A stretch of DNA of 50,574 nucleotides from an uncultured Eubacteriales bacterium (lineage in GTDB: Bacteria > Bacillota > Clostridia > Oscillospirales > CAG-272). The notes under the pieces were generated by a model. The model saw only the letters and a program-made list of their open reading frames with translations, made no database searches and was not told the DNA's origin. The DNA is taken from positions 1 through 50,574 of the forward strand of contig URHI01000003.1 of the NCBI GenBank assembly GCA_900547565.1. Direction: 5' to 3'. Shown here piece after piece: positions 1 through 7,198 of this stretch (position 1 is the stretch's first letter; every line of letters starts with the position of its first letter). Made by a program: the position numbers and the translations under genes.

Positions 1-495
1 ATGGGAAATCTCGGAGCGGTACATCACGGGAATGGCCATCGAAAATACTGTCAGAAAGACGAGTGAATACCAAAGCATGAAGCGGTTTCCGGAACCGCCC
101 GAAAGTTGCACTGAACGCAGTACCATAGCAACGATCAGCATGCCGTATGAAGCAAATTGGATCGGAGCTACAGTATATTCTGTATGTACCATACCTGACA
201 CAAGCAGTACACCGGCAGTTATGGTCAACATGGAATAATCCGGCAGTACAGACGTATTCACGAGAGACTGCCAAAATCCTTTGCAGGAGAATATTAGCAT
301 GGCTATGGTGGCAATCAAAGACAAAATTGTCAGAGTGTCTACGTAACCGTCAAATCTGCTGCGATATAGATCTGCACAGGAGCCGCGACAGATGCGCACA
401 AGGCTCTGGGCACGTTCGGCAAACAAAATGATAAAATATCCGAGAAAAAACCATGAAATTATCGTATTCATCGGTTGACTCTGAGAGGCGTACAT
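1..495 (-). CDS. Multi-pass membrane protein of unknown function, 3' end cut off by window edge
   Basis: An open frame of 165 codons runs off the left edge without a stop. It starts at ATG (493-495) behind an AAAGGAA Shine-Dalgarno about 10 nt upstream. The product is very hydrophobic. Near residues 10-25 is a segment reading TIISWFFLGYFIILFAER, followed by a short basic loop rich in Arg and Cys. At least three more hydrophobic stretches follow, around 45-65, 85-100 and 110-125. I do not recognise the family and assign no function. A near-consensus promoter lies 94 nt upstream, so it is probably the first gene of its transcript. The partial length prevents a topology count. Confidence 0.7.
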   Translation of the reverse strand, partial: MYASQSQPMNTIISWFFLGYFIILFAERAQSLVRICRGSCADLYRSRFDGYVDTLTILSLIATIAMLIFSCKGFWQSLVNTSVLPDYSMLTITAGVLLVSGMVHTEYTVAPIQFASYGMLIVAMVLRSVQLSGGSGNRFMLWYSLVFLTVFSMAIPVMYRSEISH

Positions 496-588
496 ATTGG
501 TAAATTCCTTTCCGATTTGATTCGGGTTACAGATTAAGAACACTTGAAACCAAAGATTTGCGGTAACTTTTTCCTCGCCTTTCGGATA

Positions 589-617
589 ATGATAGCACAC
601 TCGCATAGCTTTGTCAA
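589..617 (-). promoter_or_regulatory. SigA-type promoter for the left-edge membrane protein
   Basis: On the minus strand TTGACA (612-617) is followed after 17 nt by TATCAT (589-594). It gives a leader of roughly 85 nt before the membrane-protein start at 495. Confidence 0.7.
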
Positions 618-698
618 TCCTATTTGAGTGATTAATATATTTTTCTTACTAAGCATTTGATATTACTTCTGCTAATACATAAAAATGCAGTTCTGCAA

Positions 699-749
699 GC
701 TTGCGGTGGAACTTTGAAAATCTTTTAAAAATAGCCTAAACCGCAAGCC
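699..749. repeat. Inverted repeat downstream of the hydrolase gene
   Basis: GCTTGCGGT and ACCGCAAGC form a 9-bp inverted repeat separated by about 30 nt of AT-rich sequence, just past the 3' end of the hydrolase gene. On the minus strand it is followed a few bases later by a short TGCA-rich stretch and a run of T. It may act as a weak terminator for the hydrolase. The loop is long for a classical one. Confidence 0.3.
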
Positions 750-756
750 ATATAAA

Positions 757-1359
757 CTAAATGACATTCTTTATCCAATTATCGACAAAGGCCAGCTGTT
801 CATCGGTATGGAACCAGTGCTCACCGTTCTCCATGACTGTGAGTTTGGCGTTGTGCCGGCGTATCCACTCATTGACCGTTTGTAATGAGGTGAGATCGTC
901 ATGACCTGCATAGAGGATCTCTGTAGGAACAGTCCATCTTACCGGGTTATCACGGACATAGCACAGGTATTTCCACGACAGTGTTTCCCCAAAGTCAGTC
1001 GGGATTTCTCCGCGCAGCTGAAGCTGCTTTTCGGATACACCTGCCCATAACATCATGTCGCAAATCAATTGCTCCATATCAAGTATAGGTGATATAAAAA
1101 GCGCCTTTTCGATTTTGCAGTTATGAAGTGAGTGCATCGTCAGATAGGCTCCTATGCTGTTGGCGATAACTGTGATACCCGAATATTTCTCATGCGCGGT
1201 GTCGTAAGCGGCCTTGATCTGATTTTTTGCGATCCACGGGAGATATCCGGCATAGTCCACCCCGATCATATCGTAACCGTCACAGATTTCCCGCCAGCGC
1301 TCAGCTTCGGCCGGATCTCCGCCCTTACCGTGAATGTATAATATTGTATTGGTTTTCAA
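757..1359 (-). CDS. Alpha/beta-hydrolase family protein
   Basis: 200 aa. The N-terminus has a beta-strand followed by HGKGG (oxyanion region, residues 10-14). The nucleophile elbow reads ANSIGA with Ser68, and the likely acid and base are in GHDD (about 154) and GEHWFH (about 180). This is the Ser-Asp-His arrangement of small alpha/beta hydrolases. The substrate cannot be told from sequence. There is no signal peptide, so it is probably cytoplasmic. The start is TTG, 4 nt after a strong GGGAGGT site; no ATG or GTG fits better. It is divergent from the EamA transporter gene and has its own promoter at 1402-1429. Confidence 0.85.
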   Translation of the reverse strand: MKTNTILYIHGKGGDPAEAERWREICDGYDMIGVDYAGYLPWIAKNQIKAAYDTAHEKYSGITVIANSIGAYLTMHSLHNCKIEKALFISPILDMEQLICDMMLWAGVSEKQLQLRGEIPTDFGETLSWKYLCYVRDNPVRWTVPTEILYAGHDDLTSLQTVNEWIRRHNAKLTVMENGEHWFHTDEQLAFVDNWIKNVI

Positions 1360-1401
1360 TTTTACCTCCCGGTTGTTTATTACGTTAATATATTAACTGA
1401 T

Positions 1402-1429
1402 ATTATATTTCGCAAATTTTTTTTGTCAA
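1402..1429 (-). promoter_or_regulatory. SigA-type promoter for the alpha/beta-hydrolase gene
   Basis: On the minus strand TTGACA (1424-1429), 16-nt spacer, TATAAT (1402-1407). Both hexamers are perfect. It is back to back with the promoter of the EamA gene, leaving only 14 nt between the two -35 boxes. Confidence 0.8.
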
Positions 1430-1443
1430 CGTTATCAAACCGA

Positions 1444-1471
1444 TTGACATACGGATTTTTCGTGCTATAAT
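1444..1471 (+). promoter_or_regulatory. SigA-type promoter for the EamA transporter gene
   Basis: TTGACA (1444-1449), 16-nt spacer, TATAAT (1466-1471), about 35 nt before the ATG at 1507. Confidence 0.8.
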
Positions 1472-1506
1472 GATTTGTACATAATACTTATTTGTAGGGG
1501 CGCATC

Positions 1507-2379
1507 ATGTGGGTTTTTTTGGCTCTTGGCTCTGCATTTTTTGCGGGTGTTACATCAATTCTTGCCAAATGCGGCATAAAAAAGACCGATTCGACCGTAG
1601 CAACGGCGATTCGGACAGTCGTTGTGCTTGTAATGGCGTTTTTAATGACTTTAGTTTCCGGTTCGCTCGGCGGAATAGGCGACATAACAGCAAAAACCTG
1701 GATATTTCTGATACTGTCGGGGCTTGCTACAGGTGCCTCGTGGCTATGCTACTTCCGTGCGTTGCAGGTAGGCGATATTAATAAGGTCGTACCTATTGAC
1801 AAATCAAGCACGGTGCTGACGATCCTGCTTGCATTCATCGTGTTGGGGGAACCTATCTCATGGCTGAAGGGTATTTGTGTTGTACTTATTGCCGCAGGAA
1901 CATTTTTGATGATTGAGAAAAAGAAATCCGACGGCGACAGCAAAAAGACTAACGGAACATGGTTGATTTATGCCTGCCTTTCTGCCGTTTTCGCCGCGCT
2001 GACTTCAATTCTCGGAAAAATAGGTATTTCAGGTGTTGAGTCCAATCTCGGTACAATGATACGGACTGCAGTGGTGCTGGTCATGTCATGGTTTATGGTG
2101 GCCGTTACAAAAAAGGGCGGGGAAGTGCGTAAAATCCATCCGAAAGAGCTGGTATTCATTTGCCTTTCCGGTGCTGCGACCGGCGCTTCTTGGCTTTGCT
2201 ACTACAAGGCGCTCCGTGACGGACTTGCAAGTGTAGTTGTACCGATCGATAAGCTCAGTATTATTGTCACTATTGCGTTTTCGTACTTTGTGTTCAAGGA
2301 AAAACTATCGTTCAAAGCTGTTATTGGGCTTGTGCTCATTGTTGTCGGAACGCTTGCCATGCTTATTCCGGTAGGATGA
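1507..2379 (+). CDS. EamA/DMT-family transporter
   Basis: 290 aa made of two homologous halves, each about five hydrophobic segments, which is the usual 10-TM architecture of drug/metabolite exporters (EamA). The internal duplication is visible: the half-repeats share SGLATGASWLCYFRAL with SGAATGASWLCYYKAL, and VVPIDKSS with VVPIDKLS. A Lys-rich cytoplasmic loop (EKKKSDGDSKK, about 138-148) separates them. It is likely an inner-membrane exporter of small metabolites; the substrate is unknown. The start ATG is preceded by GGGG. It is transcribed from its own promoter and converges on the GNAT gene with a 15-nt gap. Confidence 0.9.
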   Translation: MWVFLALGSAFFAGVTSILAKCGIKKTDSTVATAIRTVVVLVMAFLMTLVSGSLGGIGDITAKTWIFLILSGLATGASWLCYFRALQVGDINKVVPIDKSSTVLTILLAFIVLGEPISWLKGICVVLIAAGTFLMIEKKKSDGDSKKTNGTWLIYACLSAVFAALTSILGKIGISGVESNLGTMIRTAVVLVMSWFMVAVTKKGGEVRKIHPKELVFICLSGAATGASWLCYYKALRDGLASVVVPIDKLSIIVTIAFSYFVFKEKLSFKAVIGLVLIVVGTLAMLIPVG

Positions 2380-2394
2380 TACGGCCCATAGAAC

Positions 2395-2949
2395 CTATGT
2401 ATTACCTTGAGAGAGTTTCATATGTGTGCGTTCCCAATCATCGCGTGTCAGCCTTGTAAAGTGTTCCGTTCGGGTTTCTCCGAGGCAAGGAATGTTTTGC
2501 TCGGTGTGATGATAGTGAAAACCGCATTTTTCCTGGCAACGCTTTGATTTTTCATTTCCGTCGAAATAACCGCACCACATAGCAGTACAGCCAAGTTCTT
2601 TGAATGCATGCCTTTGAAGCTCCATTATGGCTTCGGGAATATAACCGTGTCCCCAGAAGGGTACTCCGATCCAATACCCGACTTCAAGCTCTTCACGGTT
2701 CCCTTCAAAATGTGAGAACAATCCTATACTTCCGATTGCGCGGTTATCCTGCTTCAGACATACAGCGTATGTTCCAGGGGCGGACAGCACCGTCCGTATG
2801 ATTTCTCGGCTGTTTTCAACGCTCGTATGTACAGACCAGCCTGCAATCGGTCCTACGGCAGGGTCTTTAGCATATTCATACAGGCTTTCAGCATCATCAT
2901 CTTGCCATGGGCGAAGTATCAGACGCTCGGTCTTGAATATCATTTTCAC
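2395..2949 (-). CDS. GNAT-family N-acetyltransferase (RimJ/RimL type)
   Basis: 184 aa. The N-terminal TERLILRPW motif is typical of RimJ/RimL-like GNAT enzymes. The acetyl-CoA region is near residues 95-115 with YWIGVPFWGHGYIPEAI, followed by an NEKSKRCQEKCGF segment matching the conserved N-x-x-S-x-x-x-x-E-K-x-G-F motif. The likely reaction is transfer of acetyl from acetyl-CoA to a protein N-terminus or small amine; the acceptor is unknown. The start is GTG, chosen because GAGGT lies 8 nt upstream; the ATG two codons later is 14 nt away. Confidence 0.88.
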   Translation of the reverse strand: MKMIFKTERLILRPWQDDDAESLYEYAKDPAVGPIAGWSVHTSVENSREIIRTVLSAPGTYAVCLKQDNRAIGSIGLFSHFEGNREELEVGYWIGVPFWGHGYIPEAIMELQRHAFKELGCTAMWCGYFDGNEKSKRCQEKCGFHYHHTEQNIPCLGETRTEHFTRLTRDDWERTHMKLSQGNT

Positions 2950-2988
2950 TTGTATTGACCTCTTTATTCGTTTTATCCGGACTGTCTA

Positions 2989-3036
2989 TCAAAACTCAGA
3001 AGTGAGGCACAAATGTGCCTCACTTCTGAGTTTTGA
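2989..3036. terminator. Long perfect palindrome, probable bidirectional terminator
   Basis: Two 23-nt arms (2989-3011 and 3014-3036) are exact reverse complements separated by only AA. The outer arm ends are A-rich on one side and T-rich on the other, so either strand gives a GC-containing stem followed by a U-rich 3' flank. It lies between the tmRNA 3' end and the start of the GNAT gene and could end tmRNA transcription. The stem is unusually long for a terminator. Confidence 0.6.
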
Positions 3037-3121
3037 CGGATGCGAGGGCTAAACACCGAACTTCACCGTCCTGTAACGGTTTTATCGAAACCGATAGATT
3101 TGGCTGCCCGGCCTTCCGGGC

Positions 3122-3486
3122 TGGTGGAGGCGAGGGGAGTCGAACCCCTGTCCGAAAATCCTTCAATACAGCTTTCTCCGGGTGCATTGTGTCATTTAAA
3201 TTTCCCCTCGGTCAACGCCGGCACACAGGCTTTGACTTTGGGTAGCCATTTTATGCGTGATCTGTTCAATGGCGAAAGGCAGATGCACGTTCACCGCTAC
3301 ATGACGCTCAGTCCGGAGCCGCGATACTCTCCGGAGGAACGGGCAGTCTTATAGACTGCGGCACCGCTTACGCGGCCAGTGCTACTTTTTCGTTAGCGTT
3401 TAATTTTAAGTTGGGCCGTTTCAGAGATTGCCCGGCTCTACCCGCTTACTGTATATCAAAATCCCCGTCGAAACCTTTACGCCCCC
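3122..3486 (-). ncRNA. ssrA: Transfer-messenger RNA (tmRNA, SsrA)
   Basis: The 3' end has the tRNA-like T-arm GGGGTTCGACTCCCC followed by TCGCCTCCACCA with encoded CCA (3122-3124). The 5' end GGGGGCG (3480-3486) pairs with CGCCTCC to make the 7-bp acceptor stem, and is followed by the conserved TTTCGACGGGG. Total length is 365 nt. The tag reading frame (3368-3397) encodes ANEKVALAA then TAA, with GCT as the likely resume codon; this is inferred from the conserved ALAA end. It rescues stalled ribosomes together with SmpB, encoded nearby on the same strand. A GCCCGG/CCGGGC hairpin abuts the 3' end (3106-3121). Confidence 0.96.
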
Positions 3487-3530
3487 ATGTGGTTTGTATT
3501 ATTTGTTCATGAAAAGAGGATAGATTCAGC

Positions 3531-4238
3531 TCATTTATTTATCGGTGCTCCGTTTAAGGTCATATTGCTGACGTCGCAGTCTTCAATCTGAACATCCTGT
3601 AAATTGCAGTTTTTTATGACCGCTCCCGAAAGATTCAGCTTTTCAAATACCGCACCGGGTAAATTCCGGTCATACAGCCGGAAGGGAGTACCGTTCTGTT
3701 CATCAAATACCGGTTTGTTTTTACCGACAAACGTTACTACACCGTCAATGTTTTTTCGTGGCTTTTTCGGAAACTCTGCTGACGCAAAGCCTATCGGAAG
3801 TATTATAACAGGCCTTTGATTTGCCGGAATGTTCAGATATTTACGGCAGTTGTCTTCGTCAAACGCGCCTACAAAGCAACCGTCAAGACCCAACTCAGCT
3901 GCCATAAGCAACATATGGTCTGCGGCGCAGGCTGTGTCCTGTATGCAGAACAGCTTATCTCCCCGCTCTCCGAAGCGTTCTGCCAGCTTTTGAGCATCAG
4001 TACATATAACGAATATAGCCCCGGCGTTTTTTATCCAGGCTCCGCCGTAAACCTCAGGAACCAACCCTTCAATTTTTACCCGGTCGCAGACGCAATAGAA
4101 ATGCCACGACTGTAGGTTGCATGCATTGGGGGCATTTACCGCTGCGTGCAGCAGTTTTTGAATTTGATCATCTGTCAGAGGTTTTCCGGTGAAGCCGCGC
4201 GTTGAACGGCGCCGGTATATTAGTTTTTCAAACTCCAT
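3531..4238 (-). CDS. Nitroreductase-family flavoprotein with pentapeptide-like C-terminal tail
   Basis: 235 aa. The N-terminal RRRSTRGF and the APNACNLQSWHFYCV segment are hallmarks of FMN-dependent nitroreductase folds, and GLDGCFVGAFDE matches the second conserved block. These enzymes reduce nitro groups, quinones or flavins with NAD(P)H. After about residue 190 the chain continues with a tail whose pattern (NLPGAVFEKLNLSGAVIKN, then NLQDVQIEDCDV) resembles pentapeptide repeats. That tail is not part of the usual fold. ATG at 4236-4238 is chosen because GGGGA sits 5 nt upstream; an upstream GTG frame has no site. A CTGCCGC-AAA-GCGGCAG hairpin (4252-4268) precedes it. It sits between smpB and ssrA. 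Confidence 0.85.
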   Translation of the reverse strand: MEFEKLIYRRRSTRGFTGKPLTDDQIQKLLHAAVNAPNACNLQSWHFYCVCDRVKIEGLVPEVYGGAWIKNAGAIFVICTDAQKLAERFGERGDKLFCIQDTACAADHMLLMAAELGLDGCFVGAFDEDNCRKYLNIPANQRPVIILPIGFASAEFPKKPRKNIDGVVTFVGKNKPVFDEQNGTPFRLYDRNLPGAVFEKLNLSGAVIKNCNLQDVQIEDCDVSNMTLNGAPINK

Positions 4239-4251
4239 ATCAATCCCCATT

Positions 4252-4268
4252 CTGCCGCTTTGCGGCAG
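4252..4268 (-). repeat. Compact hairpin in the nitroreductase leader
   Basis: A 7-bp perfect stem (CTGCCGC/GCGGCAG) with a 3-nt loop lies about 7 nt before the GGGGA ribosome-binding site of the nitroreductase gene. It could stabilise a processed mRNA end or affect initiation. No U-run follows, so it is not an intrinsic terminator. Confidence 0.4.
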
Positions 4269-4367
4269 CACAAATAGTAATCAGAAAAATTTGCCTCGTC
4301 AAAATTCGTGCGTGAAAAAGTACATTACACTTTTGATGAATGCAACTTTCACGCCAGATTCCTGCAC

Positions 4368-4847
4368 TCAATAATCACGGTGGCGGTCGCGCATACGACG
4401 ATCGATCTCGCGTGCCGTTTCTTTGGCCGCTTCGGCATCACGCTTGTCATACAGCTTTTTACCGCGGCACAGACCGATTTCCATTTTCACATTGGAGCCG
4501 GAGAAGTACAGCGACAGTGGAACCAGTGTGTATCCTTTCTGCTCGACAAGCCCCGAGAGCTTTAGAATTTCTTTTTTGTGCATCAGCAATTTTTTCTCAC
4601 GCAAAGGCTCACGATTGAATATATTGCCTTTTTCATACGGGCTGATGTGCACACCGATAGCCCAAAGCTCGCCTTTTTTAATCGAGCAATACGAGTCCTT
4701 GAGATTTACTCCGCCGGCCCGTATACTTTTTACCTCGGTGCCGAACAGTGCGATTCCGGCTTCATATTTTTCGTCGACAAAGTAGTCATGCCATGCTTTT
4801 TTGTTTTGCGCGATGATTTTACCGCTACTTTTTTTCTTTTCGGACAT
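4368..4847 (-). CDS. smpB: SsrA-binding protein SmpB
   Basis: 159 aa, the usual SmpB length. The conserved features are the N-terminal IIAQNKKAWHDYF, YEAGIALFGTEVKSIRAG, the LLMHKKEI segment, and a basic C-terminal tail ending RRMRDRHRDY that enters the mRNA channel. SmpB binds the tRNA-like domain of tmRNA and delivers it to stalled ribosomes. ATG is preceded by AAAGGAGGT. It has its own promoter (4877-4905). Its RNA partner ssrA lies about 0.9 kb downstream on the same strand. Confidence 0.97.
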   Translation of the reverse strand: MSEKKKSSGKIIAQNKKAWHDYFVDEKYEAGIALFGTEVKSIRAGGVNLKDSYCSIKKGELWAIGVHISPYEKGNIFNREPLREKKLLMHKKEILKLSGLVEQKGYTLVPLSLYFSGSNVKMEIGLCRGKKLYDKRDAEAAKETAREIDRRMRDRHRDY

Positions 4848-4876
4848 GCCGGAACCTCCTTTCTTAAGGACAGTTT

Positions 4877-4905
4877 ATTATACACCATATTGCCCGCAAA
4901 ATCAA
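4877..4905 (-). promoter_or_regulatory. SigA-type promoter for smpB
   Basis: On the minus strand TTGATT (4900-4905), 17-nt spacer, TATAAT (4877-4882), about 30 nt from the smpB start. Confidence 0.7.
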
Positions 4906-4954
4906 GAGTTTTTTTTCGACATAATCCCCGGCTTGTCCATATTAAACCAATGGT

Positions 4955-6127
4955 TTACTTTTGGCTTTTTGTGTTGTGAACCAACAGCCGGGCAACAGGT
5001 GTACGATGTACCTTCATTGCTCCTTTAGGGCAGAACTCCTGACAGCAAAAACAACGTATGCATGTATTTCTGTCGACGACAGCGTATCCGTCGCTGATCG
5101 TAATGGCATGTGCCGGGCATATGTTTGCACACACGCCGCAGCCGACACATTCACGGCGTACAGCCTTGGGGCGTGCACGTAACAGCCCGCCTATTGCCGA
5201 GCCTACCAGCGCTCCGGCACGACCTCCCAAAAAGCTTTTGAACTCAAGGCTCGAATGTGACAGTACTTTTTTGTAATCGGGTACACGTATTGCGTCTATG
5301 TTACCAACTATCTCTACTCCGTCTGCATCAGCCGGTGCAAGGCCGCGAAGGTATGCCGACTCAAGCGTAGGGATATTTTGCCGCGTAAGACCAACAATTT
5401 CCGCGGCAACAATATCAAGGCAATACGGAGAAGCCGATGCCAGCAGTGCACCTATTTGCCGAGGCTCACCGGCGGTCGGTCCGTTGCCTTCCATGCCTAC
5501 GACAGCGTCACAAATGCACAGCACTGTTTTAGGGAGAAAATATTCATTCAGGTCAATAATCATGTCGGCAAATACTGCGTGGTCGGGATAGCGGTAGTGA
5601 TATTCCGGTTTCATTGTTCCGGGTATCACGCCGAACATGTTTTTTACGGCGCATGACAGCCCCATCATGCCGTGAGACTTGAGCTTTGAAAAATTAATAA
5701 TGACATCTGCATTATCGAGATATGAAGTATATGTAAAGCTGTGTGCGGCGCGGGCATCCGGAAATATGACGTCACGCTGTGAAAAATCCCGGTTAAGGCT
5801 GCCGCCGCATTCCTCAATCTCGTTCATGCCGGTGGCATTGTATACCCGCCCGACAAATGCCGCATTGTACAGCCCACCCGGGCTGTCTCCGACGACCACC
5901 TGTGCTCCTCGGCCGACAAGCCGGCGTGTGAGCTCACACAGCAATGCCGGGTGAGTGGTAGCGGCCTTGTCCGGGCTCATAAAAGTTACGAGATTGGCCT
6001 TTATGGATATTTTCATGCCGGGTGTTACAAAGTCAAGTCCACCGAGCGGTTCAAGAAGGTTGTCGAGTGCCCGACTGATCTCATCATGACTGTAGTCGCG
6101 GCAGGGAACTAAGGATACTATGCTCAT
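4955..6127 (-). CDS. DUF362 domain protein with C-terminal 2x[4Fe-4S] ferredoxin domain
   Basis: 390 aa. The N-terminal two thirds match the DUF362 pattern: KANLVTF, GDSPGG, NFSKLKSHGMMGLSCAVKN, then DAVVGMEGNGP. The C-terminus (about 330-375) carries two cysteine clusters, CVGCGVCANICP and CIRCFCCQEFCP, each of the CxxCxxCxxxCP type for [4Fe-4S] clusters. Such proteins are widespread in Clostridia but have no firmly assigned reaction; a redox role is inferred from the clusters only. ATG at 6125-6127 is chosen because GGGGGG lies about 4 nt upstream; an in-frame ATG 21 codons earlier has no clear site. A TATAAT at 6162-6167 may be its -10. There is no signal peptide. Confidence 0.85.
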   Translation of the reverse strand: MSIVSLVPCRDYSHDEISRALDNLLEPLGGLDFVTPGMKISIKANLVTFMSPDKAATTHPALLCELTRRLVGRGAQVVVGDSPGGLYNAAFVGRVYNATGMNEIEECGGSLNRDFSQRDVIFPDARAAHSFTYTSYLDNADVIINFSKLKSHGMMGLSCAVKNMFGVIPGTMKPEYHYRYPDHAVFADMIIDLNEYFLPKTVLCICDAVVGMEGNGPTAGEPRQIGALLASASPYCLDIVAAEIVGLTRQNIPTLESAYLRGLAPADADGVEIVGNIDAIRVPDYKKVLSHSSLEFKSFLGGRAGALVGSAIGGLLRARPKAVRRECVGCGVCANICPAHAITISDGYAVVDRNTCIRCFCCQEFCPKGAMKVHRTPVARLLVHNTKSQK

Positions 6128-6213
6128 GGGGCCCCCCTGATCTGTGATTTCAAACATACATATTATAACATATATCCGCCCTGTTTGCATGTTTTTTATA
6201 CATTTTTTGAAAA

Positions 6214-6242
6214 CAAAAATGCACCCCGTCGAAGAGGTGCAT
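6214..6242 (-). terminator. Rho-independent terminator of spo0A
   Basis: On the minus strand ATGCACC (6236-6242) and GGTGCAT (6219-6225) form a 7-bp stem with a 10-nt loop, followed by TTTTTG. It starts 20 nt after the spo0A stop. Confidence 0.8.
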
Positions 6243-6261
6243 ATTTTGCTGTATGGTGATA

Positions 6262-7041
6262 TCAGTACAGTTTGTATTTAAGCCGCAGATTATCGGCGAT
6301 CATGGCGATAAACTCACTGTTGGTAGGCTTGCCGCGACTGTTCTGTATAGTATAACCGAAATATGAGTTCAGCGTGTCGACGTCGCCTCTGTCCCACGCC
6401 ACTTCGATTGCGTGGCGTATGGCACGCTCGACGCGCGAGGTCGTGGTAGAATACTTCTTTGCTACGGAAGGATAAAGCACTTTGGTTACCGAGTTAATTA
6501 TGTCGCTGTCCTTGATTGTCAGCAGTATGGCGGTACGAAGATACTGATAGCCCTTTATGTGTGCCGGAACGCCTATCTGATGTATGATTTTTGTGACCTG
6601 AGCCTCAATATCGACCGAACGGTCATCGCCGACCGAGCCGGGGAGCCGGTTTTGGCCGCGTTCCTGACATATATTCTGAATGTGATCGCACAGATTGCCG
6701 ATATCGTAAGGCTTGAGCAGACATCGCTGTGCGCCGGCGTTGGTAGCTTCGATGAACAGTCCCTGATTTGATACCATTGATACCACTATAAATGCCGGCG
6801 GCTTGTCCGGGGAATAATCAATATTATGACTGTTGCGAATGACGCCGATACCGTCCATTTTTGACAGCCAGATGTCGATCAGCGCCACGTCGGGGTGAAA
6901 TCTTGCCAGCTTGTTCAGCGCGTCCTCTCCGTTTACGGCTTCCTCAATGTATCGGTATCCGGCTCGCATGAGTCCGTCGCGCAGAGCAGTGCGTTGATTA
7001 TGATTTTCGTCCGCGATGAGTAATTTTGTGTTGTATTCCAT
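6262..7041 (-). CDS. spo0A: Sporulation master response regulator Spo0A
   Basis: 259 aa. The receiver domain (1-120) has acidic residues D11-E12, phospho-acceptor Asp56 in LIDIWLSKMDG, switch Ser88 and Lys110 in LLKPYD. The C-terminal effector domain has the near-invariant Spo0A recognition segment SRVERAIRHAIEVAW, preceded by IGVPAHIKGY and followed by KPTNSEFIAM. Phosphorylated Spo0A activates early sporulation genes. The usual Pro after Asp56 (IMP in Bacillus) is replaced by Ser. ATG 7039-7041 has GGAGGAT upstream. It is separated from the preceding gene by a terminator and probably has its own promoter in 7042-7136. Confidence 0.97.
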   Translation of the reverse strand: MEYNTKLLIADENHNQRTALRDGLMRAGYRYIEEAVNGEDALNKLARFHPDVALIDIWLSKMDGIGVIRNSHNIDYSPDKPPAFIVVSMVSNQGLFIEATNAGAQRCLLKPYDIGNLCDHIQNICQERGQNRLPGSVGDDRSVDIEAQVTKIIHQIGVPAHIKGYQYLRTAILLTIKDSDIINSVTKVLYPSVAKKYSTTTSRVERAIRHAIEVAWDRGDVDTLNSYFGYTIQNSRGKPTNSEFIAMIADNLRLKYKLY

Positions 7042-7075
7042 TGAATTTATCCTCCATGTGATTATTTTTGACAAC

Positions 7076-7107
7076 ATTATAATACCATAAAATGGAAAAT
7101 AAATCAA
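7076..7107 (-). promoter_or_regulatory. Possible spo0A promoter
   Basis: On the minus strand TATAAT (7076-7081) lies 35 nt before the spo0A start. The best -35-like hexamer, TTGATT (7102-7107), is 20 nt away, longer than optimal. Only the -10 is convincing. A sigma-H type element was not recognised. Confidence 0.35.
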
Positions 7108-7131
7108 TATATATTTGGAAATAAATGTAAA

Positions 7132-7176
7132 CAAAAATACGGCGTCAAAATTGTAAATATTTGACAAACGCCGTAT
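7132..7176 (-). terminator. Terminator between the GNAT-like gene and spo0A
   Basis: ATACGGCG and CGCCGTAT (7137-7144 and 7169-7176) form the stem, extended inside by TTTGA/TCAAA after a small bulge. On the minus strand TTTTTG follows. A T-run on the plus side makes it look bidirectional. It ends the long lon-to-GNAT-like operon. Confidence 0.7.
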
Positions 7177-7198
7177 GTTTTTTGATTTGCAGAGCTTT

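Noticed and set aside
32..431. Two short plus-strand frames at the left end
   Set aside because: They are shadows of the minus-strand membrane protein, whose hydrophobic pattern and ribosome-binding site are far more convincing.
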